The translations under genes were made by a program, and so were the position numbers. Below, piece by piece: positions 1 to 8,137 of a stretch of DNA of 64,000 bases; within the stretch, counting starts at the first letter, position 1; each line of letters begins with the position of its first letter. Under the pieces are notes generated by a model. It worked only from the letters and a program-made list of their open reading frames with translations. It did not search any database and was not told where the DNA came from. The DNA comes from Saprospiraceae bacterium (lineage in GTDB: Bacteria; Bacteroidota; Bacteroidia; Chitinophagales; Saprospiraceae), in contig CATQHI010000007.1 in assembly GCA_958295895.1 (NCBI GenBank), forward strand, positions 1-64,000. The letters run 5' to 3'.

Positions 1-129
1 CACCTGACGCTCTATGCCCTGGAAGCAAAACTGGAGTTAACCGGTGCCGCCCCACCTCCTAAAGTGATCTTTATGGCGCAGCCGCACCTGCTGGCGAAGG
101 CGGGCTTGGTAGCGTTTTATGGGCGGTAG
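1..129 (+). CDS. C-terminal end of an unidentified protein (partial)
   Basis: An open frame runs from the first base to a TAG at 127-129 and encodes the last 42 residues of a protein whose start lies outside the window. The tail reads as an ordinary soluble C-terminus ending in FYGR. I do not recognise the family. It converges on the amidase gene, whose stop lies three bases further on, so the two transcripts probably end against each other. Confidence 0.45.
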   Translation, partial: HLTLYALEAKLELTGAAPPPKVIFMAQPHLLAKAGLVAFYGR

Positions 130-132
130 AAG

Positions 133-1017
133 CTAATCCACCCACCGCCGCAGCAGATCCCCGTACGCATCGATCCGCCGGTCCCGAAAGAAGGGCCAGA
201 TGCGCCGCACCTGTGCCGTCCGCTGCCGGTCCACTACCACCACGGCCACGTCTTCCTCCTCCTCCGGCGAGCGGTACAGGAATTCCCCCTGCGGCCCGGT
301 CACGAAGCTGCTGCCCCAGAACTGTATGCCCTCGGTCACCTCACTCGGGTCGGGCTCAAAACCCGTCCGGTTCACCGCCACCACGGGCAGCCCGTTTGCC
401 ACCGCGTGTCCCCGCTGGGAGATGATCCACGCCTCCCGCTGCCGCCCCCGCTCCGGCGCATCGTCGGCCAGTTCGTAGCCGATGGCCGTGGGGTAGATCA
501 GCACCTCCGCCCCGCCGAGGGCCATGAGCCGGGCGGCCTCCGGGTACCACTGGTCCCAGCATACGAGCACGCCGAGCTTGCCCACGCTGGTCTGCACCGG
601 CTTAAAGCCCAGATCACCCGGCGTGAAGTAGAACTTCTCGTAGTAGGCCGGATCGTCCGGAATGTGCATTTTCCGGTAGCGCCCCGCAAGGCTGCCGTCG
701 CGCTCGATGACGACGGCGGTATTGTGGCATAAGCCCGGTGCCCGGTTTTCGAAGAGGCTTAGCACCAGCACGAGGTCAAGTTCCTTGGCCAGCGCTCCAA
801 AGTAGTCCGTACTGGGTCCGGGTATCGGCTCCGCCTGGTCGAAGACCTCGGGGGCCTCGGTCTGGCAGAAGTAGAGGCCGGTGTGAAGCTCCTGGAGCAC
901 GACTAGTTCCGCACCTCTGGCTTTGCACCTGCGTATACCGGCTGCGCTTTTTTCCAGGTTAGCTGCTCGGTCGCCGGTGTTGGACTGTTGGACTAGGCCG
1001 ATGTGTAGGGGTTTCAT
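133..1017 (-). CDS. aguB: N-carbamoylputrescine amidase (nitrilase superfamily)
   Basis: This 294-residue carbon-nitrogen hydrolase most likely converts N-carbamoylputrescine to putrescine, CO2 and ammonia in the agmatine route to polyamines. The nitrilase catalytic triad is visible: Glu43 (LQE), Lys116 (YRKMHIP) and Cys153 in LVCWDQWYPE. The CWDQWYPE motif and the LQELHTGLYFCQ segment are typical of the AguB branch. Length is normal for the family. The usual partner, agmatine deiminase, is not in the window. A TAnnTTTG promoter element lies only four bases before the ATG, so the mRNA may be leaderless. The substrate is inferred from family resemblance; another omega-amidase activity is possible. 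Confidence 0.88.
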   Translation of the reverse strand: MKPLHIGLVQQSNTGDRAANLEKSAAGIRRCKARGAELVVLQELHTGLYFCQTEAPEVFDQAEPIPGPSTDYFGALAKELDLVLVLSLFENRAPGLCHNTAVVIERDGSLAGRYRKMHIPDDPAYYEKFYFTPGDLGFKPVQTSVGKLGVLVCWDQWYPEAARLMALGGAEVLIYPTAIGYELADDAPERGRQREAWIISQRGHAVANGLPVVAVNRTGFEPDPSEVTEGIQFWGSSFVTGPQGEFLYRSPEEEEDVAVVVVDRQRTAQVRRIWPFFRDRRIDAYGDLLRRWVD

Positions 1018-1021
1018 GGCG

Positions 1022-1029
1022 CAAAGGTA
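1022..1029 (-). promoter_or_regulatory. Bacteroidetes -7 promoter element for aguB
   Basis: The minus strand reads TACCTTTG, an exact match to the Bacteroidetes -7 consensus TAnnTTTG. It ends four bases before the aguB ATG, which places the expected transcription start at or next to the start codon. No clear -33 TTG is visible at the right spacing. Confidence 0.55.
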
Positions 1030-1036
1030 ACTACCC

Positions 1037-1516
1037 CTACTCCGCGTCGTACTCGTAGGGGAGCCGCTTTACGTCCTTGACCGTACTTAGCGTCATCAGG
1101 GTCTTGAGCCGTTCAATCTCGTCGATCTGCTGCAGGGTCTTGAAGAGCAAGCGCTCGTAGGTGGGAATGTCCTGGCAGATGATCTTGATCAGAAAGTCCG
1201 CCTCGCCGGTGATGATGTAGCACTCGGTGATCTCCTCGATGCTCTGCACCTGCTCCAGGAAGTTCTCCCGGGCCTGGTTCTTGCGCCAGTCGAGACTGAC
1301 CAGCACGAAGGTCTTCACCATGAGCCCGATGGACTCTGGATTGACCTGCGCGTGGTAACTCTGGACCACGTCGTTCTGCTCCAGCTTTTTGACCCGTTCC
1401 AGGGTGGGTGCCGGGCTGAGTCCGATGCGCTTGCTCAGGTCCAGGTTAGTAATCTTACTGTTGTCCTGGAGAATCTTTAGGATGCTCAGGTCGATCTTAT
1501 CGAGTTTGTCAGACAT
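1037..1516 (-). CDS. Lrp/AsnC family transcriptional regulator
   Basis: A 159-residue protein with the two-part Lrp architecture: an N-terminal winged helix-turn-helix (DKIDLSILKILQDNSKITN to about residue 60) and a C-terminal RAM ligand-binding domain (about 70-150, with ITGEADFLIKI). Such proteins sense amino acids and form octamers that bend DNA. It lies between aguB and glutamate dehydrogenase, all on the minus strand, so control of nitrogen metabolism is a reasonable guess. The effector cannot be read from the sequence. A TAnnTTTG element lies 26 bases upstream of the ATG. Confidence 0.93.
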   Translation of the reverse strand: MSDKLDKIDLSILKILQDNSKITNLDLSKRIGLSPAPTLERVKKLEQNDVVQSYHAQVNPESIGLMVKTFVLVSLDWRKNQARENFLEQVQSIEEITECYIITGEADFLIKIICQDIPTYERLLFKTLQQIDEIERLKTLMTLSTVKDVKRLPYEYDAE

Positions 1517-1542
1517 AATAGCGCATAGCGGTGGTGAGGCGG

Positions 1543-1550
1543 CAAAGATA
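1543..1550 (-). promoter_or_regulatory. -7 promoter element for the Lrp gene
   Basis: The minus strand reads TATCTTTG, matching TAnnTTTG. It lies 26 bases before the regulator's ATG in a 96-base gap that is more AT-rich than its surroundings. It implies a leader of about 20 bases. Confidence 0.55.
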
Positions 1551-1612
1551 GCAGCACCAACAATTATTTCACAGTTTAGGCGAAATAAGTATTTTATTCG
1601 CCGCCGCTGCCC

Positions 1613-3031
1613 CTACGGCCAAATCCCCAAACTGATGTAGTCATTCGATATCTTGCTGATGGCCAGGGCGAAAGCTGCGGTACGCAGGTCCTTGATACCC
1701 TCCTTGGACTTGTACAGGTCGTAGATGCCCTGGAAGCCGGTGATCATGGTTTCTTCCAGGCCGGAGCGCACCAGATCAATTTCGTCCGCTCCGTGAATGA
1801 TCATACTCCGGTCCCGGTCGCTGATCACCTTACCGGTAGTTTCCTCAATCTGCTGCACGATGCGCCGGTAGTTCTGCTCGTCAAACCGCTTCTGCAGCCG
1901 TCCGAAGCGCATGTGGCTCAGGTTCTTGAGCCATTCGAAGTAGCTTACGGTCACTCCCCCCGCGTTAAGGTAAATATCCGGTAGTACCACGATCCCACGC
2001 TCGGCCAGCACCCGCGAGCCCCCGGCCGTAACCGGTCCGTTCGCCCCCTCGGCCACGATTTTCGCCCGCACATTCGGTGCGTTGTGCTCGTCGATCTGGT
2101 TTTCCAGCGCGGCTGGTACCAAAATGTCACATTCGAACTCCATGACGGAGCGCCGGTCATCTTTCCCGTACGCCTCTACCCCCGGAAAGGATAAGATACT
2201 GCCGTGCTTCACCCGGTGCGCGATCACTTCATGGATGTCGAAGCCCTCCGGACTATAGATGGCCCCTTCCACTTCGGAGACACCGATAATCTTCACGCCA
2301 CCCTCATCCTGGCTGATGGTCGCCGTATGGGACCCCACGTTACCGAGCCCCTGCACGACCATGGTTTTTCCCTCGATGCCCAGGTTCAGTCCCAGCCGGT
2401 CCATCAGGTCCTGCTGATTACACGCCTCGCGAATGCCGTAGAACACCCCCCGCCCGGTAGCTTCGGTGCGCCCCCGCACCCCATTCTGGCTTACGGGTTT
2501 ACCCGTCACGCAGCCGGCCGCATTGATATCATCGGGGTGAAAGGAGCGGTAGGTATCGTAGATCCAGGCCATCTCCCGCGGTCCGGTACCGTAGTCGGGC
2601 GCCGGCACGTCGATGGCCGGTCCGATAAACTTACGGCGGATCAGCTCCGTCGTGTAGCGCCGCGTAATTTTTTCCAGGTCCGCCTCGCTGTACTCCCAGG
2701 GGTTGATACGCACCCCGCCCTTAGCCCCTCCGAAGGGCACGTCCACGATGGCACATTTATAGGACATCAGCGTAGCCAGGGCCACCACCTCTTCCTGATT
2801 CACGTGGTTAGAGTAGCGGATACCGCCCTTGGTGGGGCTGCGGTGGTGCGAGTGCTGGGCTCGGTAGGCCTCAATTACCTTCACCTCCCCATCGATTTTG
2901 ACCGGGAAGTAAATCTGGTACACGGAGTTGCAGACCTTTATCTGCTTCAGCAGGCCCTCGGGCAGGCCGGTGTGGGGAGCAGCATTATCAAAGTACTGTC
3001 CCACACTATCTAAAAACGTCTTGTCAGGCAT
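1613..3031 (-). CDS. gdhA: Glu/Leu/Phe/Val dehydrogenase (glutamate dehydrogenase)
   Basis: A 472-residue dehydrogenase interconverting glutamate with 2-oxoglutarate plus ammonia. The glycine-rich PFGGAKGG motif holds the active-site lysine (about residue 104), with further conserved lysines in the PTKGGIRY and MSYKCA segments. The conserved APDYGTG aspartate region and a Rossmann GLGNVG motif follow. I place the start at the ATG at 3031, beginning MPDKTFLD, rather than seven codons earlier: this ATG overlaps the stop of the upstream CcmD-like gene (ATGCCTGA), as expected for translational coupling. Branched-chain amino acids are an alternative substrate, but the length and the LPEGLLKQI start fit glutamate dehydrogenase. 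Confidence 0.92.
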   Translation of the reverse strand: MPDKTFLDSVGQYFDNAAPHTGLPEGLLKQIKVCNSVYQIYFPVKIDGEVKVIEAYRAQHSHHRSPTKGGIRYSNHVNQEEVVALATLMSYKCAIVDVPFGGAKGGVRINPWEYSEADLEKITRRYTTELIRRKFIGPAIDVPAPDYGTGPREMAWIYDTYRSFHPDDINAAGCVTGKPVSQNGVRGRTEATGRGVFYGIREACNQQDLMDRLGLNLGIEGKTMVVQGLGNVGSHTATISQDEGGVKIIGVSEVEGAIYSPEGFDIHEVIAHRVKHGSILSFPGVEAYGKDDRRSVMEFECDILVPAALENQIDEHNAPNVRAKIVAEGANGPVTAGGSRVLAERGIVVLPDIYLNAGGVTVSYFEWLKNLSHMRFGRLQKRFDEQNYRRIVQQIEETTGKVISDRDRSMIIHGADEIDLVRSGLEETMITGFQGIYDLYKSKEGIKDLRTAAFALAISKISNDYISLGIWP

Positions 3032-3257
3032 GATCGTCAATCTGGTTTTCAATATCGGTTAGGCGTCGGTCCAGCCGCCACAGGTACAGGGCGAGTCCGA
3101 GAAAAACAACGACGATAACCGCCACCACCACGTACATCTTCCCGATACTCCGCAGAAAATCCGGGGCCACCGCCGCCTCCCCTCCCTGGGCGAATAGACA
3201 GAGGGCGGGGCCGCAGGTGCAGAGCAAAATGAGAAGGCAACGCAGCAGGCTGGGCAT
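3024..3257 (-). CDS. CcmD-like small membrane protein
   Basis: A 77-residue peptide with a cleavable-looking N-terminal hydrophobic segment (1-23, ending CLFAQ), a short linker with FLRSIGKMYVVV, one transmembrane helix (about 40-63) and a charged tail RLDRRLTDIENQ. This layout matches the CcmD-family proteins of Bacteroidetes, which go with the CcmC haem export machinery of cytochrome c maturation. No other ccm gene is in the window, so the haem role is inferred. Its stop overlaps the start of glutamate dehydrogenase, an unrelated partner. Confidence 0.7.
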   Translation of the reverse strand: MPSLLRCLLILLCTCGPALCLFAQGGEAAVAPDFLRSIGKMYVVVAVIVVVFLGLALYLWRLDRRLTDIENQIDDHA

Positions 3258-3449
3258 ATCATCGGCTGGTTAGGCGCCACAATGTACGACGCGGTCTAGA
3301 GTACAATGCGGTCTCCGACCGCGCCAGTAAAATGCAGCCTCTGGCTGCACAGCGCCTTCATCGAATTTCCTACCCCATTCGTCCACCAATCTTTACGCTA
3401 AGCACCCCCCCACCCGACCTTTATCCTATAACTCCCCAACCTTTCCCCC
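3258..3449. repeat. Intergenic region with two short hairpin repeats
   Basis: The 192 bases between divergent genes hold two perfect short inverted repeats one after the other: GCGGTCtccGACCGC (3308-3322) and GCAGCCtctGGCTGC (3334-3348). Both follow AATG and have the same stem-3-stem design with different stem sequences. A third unit of this design is at 10806-10818. Upstream there is an imperfect extra half copy (GCGGTCT near 3291). No exact TAnnTTTG element is visible. Confidence 0.55.
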
Positions 3450-3824
3450 ATGCGCCTCCTCTCCCTCCCCATCAACGACGACCTTCTCGAAGTCCACAAC
3501 AGCATGTGGTCCGGCGTAGAGTCCGTCTACTTCAACGGCCAACTCGCCAGCTCCGGCTTCAGCATCTTCGGCCGCCACCACTACTTTACCGTTGATGCAG
3601 CCGACGGCGAAGGCATCGACAAGTTCCGCGTCGAGATCGGCATGACCTGGTCCGGCATCGTGGTCGATGTGTTCCGTAACGACCGCTGCTTACTGGCCAG
3701 CAGTAGAACACCCATTAGCCGCGTCGACAACCGGCTACTGCCGGAGGGCGATACCAAGCCCTTTCACCTCAAACGCGTAGCGCGCGAAGAGCTCCGATCG
3801 CTCGACGACGAGTTCTTCGTCTAG
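3450..3824 (+). CDS. Conserved-looking hypothetical protein, 124 aa
   Basis: A soluble 124-residue protein without signal peptide or membrane segment. Its N-terminal half looks all-beta (VHNSMWSGVESVYFNGQL, then HHYFTVDAADGEGIDKFRVEIG) and it ends in an acidic and aromatic tail, DDEFFV. The pattern of short strands with GRHHYF is what one would expect of a small beta-sandwich. I do not recognise a family. It lies 30 bases before purB on the same strand and may be co-transcribed with it. Confidence 0.6.
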   Translation: MRLLSLPINDDLLEVHNSMWSGVESVYFNGQLASSGFSIFGRHHYFTVDAADGEGIDKFRVEIGMTWSGIVVDVFRNDRCLLASSRTPISRVDNRLLPEGDTKPFHLKRVAREELRSLDDEFFV

Positions 3825-3854
3825 TGTACCTTCGCCGGCCTAGCCCCGCCGCCT

Positions 3855-5198
3855 ATGCCCACCGCCCTTGCCGCCATCAGCCCCATCGACGGGCGCTACG
3901 CCAGTAAGACCGCCCCGCTGGCTGCCTATTTCAGTGAGTATGCTTTAATTAAATACCGCGTGGTGGTGGAAGTACGCTACCTACAGGCGCTGCACCGCTT
4001 AGGTATACCGCAGCTACAGGCTGCTAGTGAAGATCAGATGAGTGGATTAGATGAAATCATCCACGACTTCACCGAGTCTGAGGCGGAGTCCATTAAGGCT
4101 ACGGAGCGCATCACCAATCACGACGTAAAGGCCGTTGAATATTACGTCAAGGAACAGTTGAAGTCACACGGACTAGAAGACATTTTAGAGTTCACCCACT
4201 TCGGCCTCACCAGTCAGGATATCAACAACACCGCCATCCCACTGAGCCTAAAGGAGGGGTTAAGCGAGGTCATCTACCCCGCCTTCGAAGCACTATTGGA
4301 ACGTCTGGATAAACTAGTCGAGGAATGGAAAGACATCCCATGCTAGCCCGCACCCACGGTCAGCCGGCCTCCCCTACCCTACTCGGCAAGGAATTTGCCG
4401 TCTGGACCACCCGACTGCGGGAGCAACTGCGGCAACTTAAGGAAGTACCTTTCTCGGCAAAATTTGGGGGGAGCAACCGGCAACATGAATGCCCACTACG
4501 TCAGCTATCCCAACCGCGACTGGCACGGTTTTGCCTCCCGCTTCGTGGAAGATGATTTGGGCCTTAAGCGCAGCTACCCCACCACCCAGATCGAGCACTA
4601 CGACAACCTAGCTGCCCTCTTCCACGCCCTCAACCGTTGCTGCACCATCCTGATCGACCTGTGCCGCGATGCCTGGGCCTACATCAGTATGGAATACTTC
4701 CGCCAGCGCACGGTGGCCGGCGAGATCGGTAGCTCAGCTATGCCCCATAAGGTCAACCCCATCGATTTTGAGAATGCGGAGGGTAATCTGGGTATCGCCC
4801 GGGCGCTATTCACCCACCTGGCAGACAAACTACCCATCAGCCGCCTCCAGCGTGACCTGACGGACTCGACCGTGCTCCGTAATATCGGCGTCCCCCTGGC
4901 CCACCTGCTCATTGCCCTCCAGGCTACCGACAAGGGCCTAAGCAAACTACTTCTCAATCGCGAAAAGCTGGCCGCCGACCTTGCGGCTAATTGGATGGTG
5001 ACGGCTGAGGCGATCCAGAATATTCTTCGCCGCGAAGGGTATCCTCAGCCCTATGAGGCGCTAAAGGCGCTGACGCGGGGGCGGGCAAACGTTGATGAGT
5101 TAGTCATTCATAATTTCATCGATGCGCTGGACGTGAGGGAGGCCCTCAAGCGGGAGTTAAAGGCGGTCCGGCCGGAAAACTACACCGGCGCGCTTTGA
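3855..5198 (+). CDS. purB: Adenylosuccinate lyase (two compensating frameshifts)
   Basis: Adenylosuccinate lyase acts twice in purine synthesis, releasing fumarate from SAICAR and from adenylosuccinate. The N-terminus (ISPIDGRYASKT), the TSQDINNTA region and the signature GEIGSSAMPHKVNPIDFEN, with the catalytic-loop serines, are present. The frame breaks twice. At the C run 4337-4339 one C appears missing, since LARTHGQPASPT continues in another frame. At the G run near 4460 one G appears extra, restoring FGGATGNMNAHY. Between the breaks about 40 conserved residues remain readable, so a consensus error is much likelier than decay. The corrected length is about 447 residues, normal for the family. 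The stop overlaps the next gene's TTG start. Confidence 0.9.
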
Positions 5199-6040
5199 AA
5201 GCCTACGTCACCCTACTATCTACAGATGCCTACCTGGAGGGTGTCCTTTGTTTGGCCCTGTCCCTGCGAGCTACCTCGACCACCTACCCACTCTACGTAC
5301 TCTTGACCCCTGGGGTCAGCGAGCGTGTATGGGCTAGACTTGCTGCCTTCGATCTACCGACCCTATCGGTGGGTACTGCCTTCAGTATACCGGAGGCTAT
5401 CCTAACGGAATCATCGAGACCCAACTGGAAGTATACCTTTGCTAAGCTGGCAATATTTGAACTGACTCAGTTTGAACGGCTGGTTTTCTTAGATGCCGAC
5501 CTACTCATTACTGCCTCTATCGACCGATTATTTGACGAAGTCCATGCGGCTTCGGTAGTTTATCACGGGCGCCTGCCCCCCTACGCGCACTGGAACTTCC
5601 CTAACTCCGGAGTACTGGTAGTACACCCGCAGGAAGGCTTAGGAAAGAAAATTTTTGCTGATTGGCCGGCCGTGGCCGCTCAGACCAAGACGTTCAGCGA
5701 CCAGGACCTGATTCATCGATTTTACGCGGAGTTATACCGCGAAAAGTATGAAGAATGGGACCTGCCCATTAGGTACAATACTTGTGTATTCATGATTGAT
5801 AAGGTGTGCAGAGCTTACAATTTGAATGTCAGATTTAATACACCTGATGAGCGTACCGTGGCGGTACTTCACTTTAGTTCTACTACCAAACCTTGGATGA
5901 TGTCGGTTGGATTCCGGGCCAATCGCTATATCCGTAAAGCTGTGACCGGCAAATGGGGCGAACTGCGTGCCTACTATCATTACTTTGGTTATCTTCGTAA
6001 AGTAAGACGATGGCTAAACCACCTTGCCCGGCAAGATTGA
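5195..6040 (+). CDS. GT8-like glycosyltransferase
   Basis: A 281-residue GT-A glycosyltransferase resembling the GT8 (glycogenin/LPS galactosyltransferase) group. It opens with KAYVTLLSTDAYLEGVLCLA, a nucleotide-sugar-binding start, and carries the metal-binding DxD in FLDADLLI (about residue 103), followed by NSGVLVVHP, which is typical of GT8. No signal peptide is present, so it is cytoplasmic. The start is a TTG overlapping the purB stop (TTGA), the only good start consistent with the conserved N-terminus. Its 3' end overlaps the convergent GT2 gene by 27 bases. It is the first of three sugar transferases whose base composition is lower in GC than the surroundings. Sugar and acceptor are unknown. 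Confidence 0.78.
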   Translation: MKAYVTLLSTDAYLEGVLCLALSLRATSTTYPLYVLLTPGVSERVWARLAAFDLPTLSVGTAFSIPEAILTESSRPNWKYTFAKLAIFELTQFERLVFLDADLLITASIDRLFDEVHAASVVYHGRLPPYAHWNFPNSGVLVVHPQEGLGKKIFADWPAVAAQTKTFSDQDLIHRFYAELYREKYEEWDLPIRYNTCVFMIDKVCRAYNLNVRFNTPDERTVAVLHFSSTTKPWMMSVGFRANRYIRKAVTGKWGELRAYYHYFGYLRKVRRWLNHLARQD

Positions 6041-6922
6041 CCGGACCAGCGTCAGGCACGTATAGACTACCTCGCGGATGGTATAACGGGAAAAGTAGAT
6101 ATTACCCTGCCCAAAGGCCCATAGCGCGCTTTCATACTCACGTGCCCGCAGGCATTGCCGCACCCAGTGCAGGCACTGGTGGGTTATCATCTTATGGTAT
6201 AGCCAGCGTGGCACCCGCTCGGCCATGCCGGGTACTTCGTACAAAGAGCGCACTGCGGTAAGCCGTCCGGTAAGTGCCTCGCGGTCTAGTATTGCCCGCG
6301 TGCGGTTAGTCCGGTGCCAGCGGTACACTACGGTATAGGCGCTGATCTGTACCACTGGGAGCCGTAGCATCAGCCTTCCTAACCAGTTGAAGTCTTCCGA
6401 AAAGTAATACTGTTTACTGGGCTCTACCTGTGCCGTCGACCGAGGAACGGCGTATGGGAACATACTGTCCGCATGTGTCCAGTGTTGGGGTAGCGCGGGA
6501 CGGTGGTTGTCGTACAGAGACGAGTATTGTGGAGAAGCGTTATCCTCAATGCGAACGATACCCGATTTGTACAAAGCAAGGCACTCACCATTAGCTTTGA
6601 TCGCCCGGTCAAGCACGAGTAAGTGGTGGGGCAAGAAATAGTCATCATCATCCAGGTAGCACAAGTACTGCCCCCGGGCCAGCTCAACGCCGCACTGTCG
6701 GGCGGCCCCCAGTCCCATGTTTTGTTGATAGTGATACCTTAATCGTTCGTCCCGAGCCACCGAATGGACAAGGTGCCGGGCGGGGGGATACGATCCATCG
6801 TCCACAATAAGCAGCTCCCAATCGCTGAAGGTCTGGGCATAGACGCTGTCAATGGCCTCTACAAGATAGTCCTGCCGATTGTAGGTAGGGATGATAACTG
6901 TAAAGCGGTAGTGGGGCATCAA
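6014..6922 (-). CDS. GT2 family glycosyltransferase
   Basis: A 302-residue family 2 transferase of the GT-A fold. The start FTVIIPTYNRQDYLVEAIDSV is the classical nucleotide-binding strand; VDDGS and the YLDDDDYF DxD motif follow at about 45 and 95. The C-terminal third is helical and lacks membrane helices. Such enzymes add sugars to cell-surface polysaccharide or lipid-linked precursors. It is convergent with the GT8-like gene (27-base overlap) and divergent from the GT-B-like gene at 6983. The donor sugar is not predictable. Confidence 0.88.
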   Translation of the reverse strand: MMPHYRFTVIIPTYNRQDYLVEAIDSVYAQTFSDWELLIVDDGSYPPARHLVHSVARDERLRYHYQQNMGLGAARQCGVELARGQYLCYLDDDDYFLPHHLLVLDRAIKANGECLALYKSGIVRIEDNASPQYSSLYDNHRPALPQHWTHADSMFPYAVPRSTAQVEPSKQYYFSEDFNWLGRLMLRLPVVQISAYTVVYRWHRTNRTRAILDREALTGRLTAVRSLYEVPGMAERVPRWLYHKMITHQCLHWVRQCLRAREYESALWAFGQGNIYFSRYTIREVVYTCLTLVRSILPGKVV

Positions 6923-6982
6923 ACCAGGGGCTGTCGTGCGAAGGAACCTCTAAGTTCGTAATATTATGTTAGCCTTGCTTCA

Positions 6983-8137
6983 ATGAAGTCACCCCATCGC
7001 ACCCTTCACTACATCGAAGCCTTCGATCACTTCGAATTGCTAGAGCGGTGGCTGCCTACCCTCGCTTGCCTCCAAAATTGGCAAATTACCTGTCACCTAG
7101 GTGAAACGTACCGCCGGAGCTTCGCTGCCCGATACGTGGATACCTCGACCACATTTACCGGTCCCCGATCTTCCACCCACTGGGCACATTACCTCCAAAC
7201 GTTAACCTTCGATATAGAAGACGTAGTAGTGATCGCCACCATCGGTCGTAGACCGCGGTATTTCCTGCCGCTTATCGGTCGGGTGCGGTACTACCTTGTG
7301 CTCCATAACCTCAACTACTGCTTCAACCAGTCCAACGATCGTGATCTTTCTAGTATCCGACCTGCTTGGTACTCCCTACTAAATCGCATCAACCAGCCTA
7401 CACTAAGGCGATTGCTACACGGTGCCTCCGGTTACCTATACCCCAGTCCAGATTTGCAACAGGTTGGAGGTAGCCGCTGTCTGGATAATCACATACAGCA
7501 CTATGTGGTCCCCTTCTCCGCGCAATCTAGCGTACCATCAGCCGAAGAAAAAATACACGCCCCCCTGCGTATCGTGGTACCGGGGGCCGTGAATTCGTGC
7601 ACCAAAGACTACACCTTACTGCGTGAACTCCTACGTAAACTAGCAGAATATAAGCTTGCGGCAACAATTTACCTAGCCGGCAGGGTCAGCGATCAGCGCA
7701 CAATCCGAGCGTTACTACGAGTTGCTGCCACTGCCAATCGGCGGCACCAAGGTGCACTGACACTACAGTGCTATCCGGATGGGTTGTCACCTACCGCTTT
7801 TGCCAATCTGCTTACCGAGGCGGACGTCCTCCTTGCCCCCCTGCGTCGGACCGTCTCCGTGGGCGGTTACCGGGAAACCATTGGCCTCACTAAAGTGTCG
7901 GGATCCATTTACGATGCGGTTTACTTCGGCAAACCCATCTTCGTTCCAAGCTGGTATACGCAGACTGAGGTCCAACTGTGTCGTTTTGAAGATGTCGACC
8001 ATCTGATTAGTCAGTTCAAAGTGATAATAGATCGTGGCTCATTACCCCAAGCAACATATCCTACGCACACGAACCGGGTGTTGCACGATAGCTGGCTAGC
8101 TGTACTCGAGGGTAGTAGCGCTGAACAGCCGCCCTAA
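6983..8137 (+). CDS. Probable GT-B glycosyltransferase
   Basis: A 384-residue protein that I assign to the GT-B fold on its general pattern: an N-terminal acceptor-like half, then the second Rossmann-like half beginning APLRIVVPGAVNSCTKDY, an internal ATIYLAGRVSD strand, and a donor-binding-like segment LLAPLRRTVSVGGYRET followed by SGSIYDAVYFGKPIFVPS, where GT4 enzymes carry E-x7-E. The usual glutamates are not obvious. The N-terminal part (VLHNLNYCFN) resembles proteins in exopolysaccharide clusters. The last four bases overlap the convergent PBP gene. GC content is lower than in its neighbours, as with the other two transferases here. Confidence 0.6.
   Translation: MKSPHRTLHYIEAFDHFELLERWLPTLACLQNWQITCHLGETYRRSFAARYVDTSTTFTGPRSSTHWAHYLQTLTFDIEDVVVIATIGRRPRYFLPLIGRVRYYLVLHNLNYCFNQSNDRDLSSIRPAWYSLLNRINQPTLRRLLHGASGYLYPSPDLQQVGGSRCLDNHIQHYVVPFSAQSSVPSAEEKIHAPLRIVVPGAVNSCTKDYTLLRELLRKLAEYKLAATIYLAGRVSDQRTIRALLRVAATANRRHQGALTLQCYPDGLSPTAFANLLTEADVLLAPLRRTVSVGGYRETIGLTKVSGSIYDAVYFGKPIFVPSWYTQTEVQLCRFEDVDHLISQFKVIIDRGSLPQATYPTHTNRVLHDSWLAVLEGSSAEQPP

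Noticed and set aside
2204-3013. A 269-codon open frame on the plus strand opposite glutamate dehydrogenase
   Set aside because: It is the mirror of a conserved dehydrogenase gene in GC-rich DNA, with no recognisable motifs of its own.
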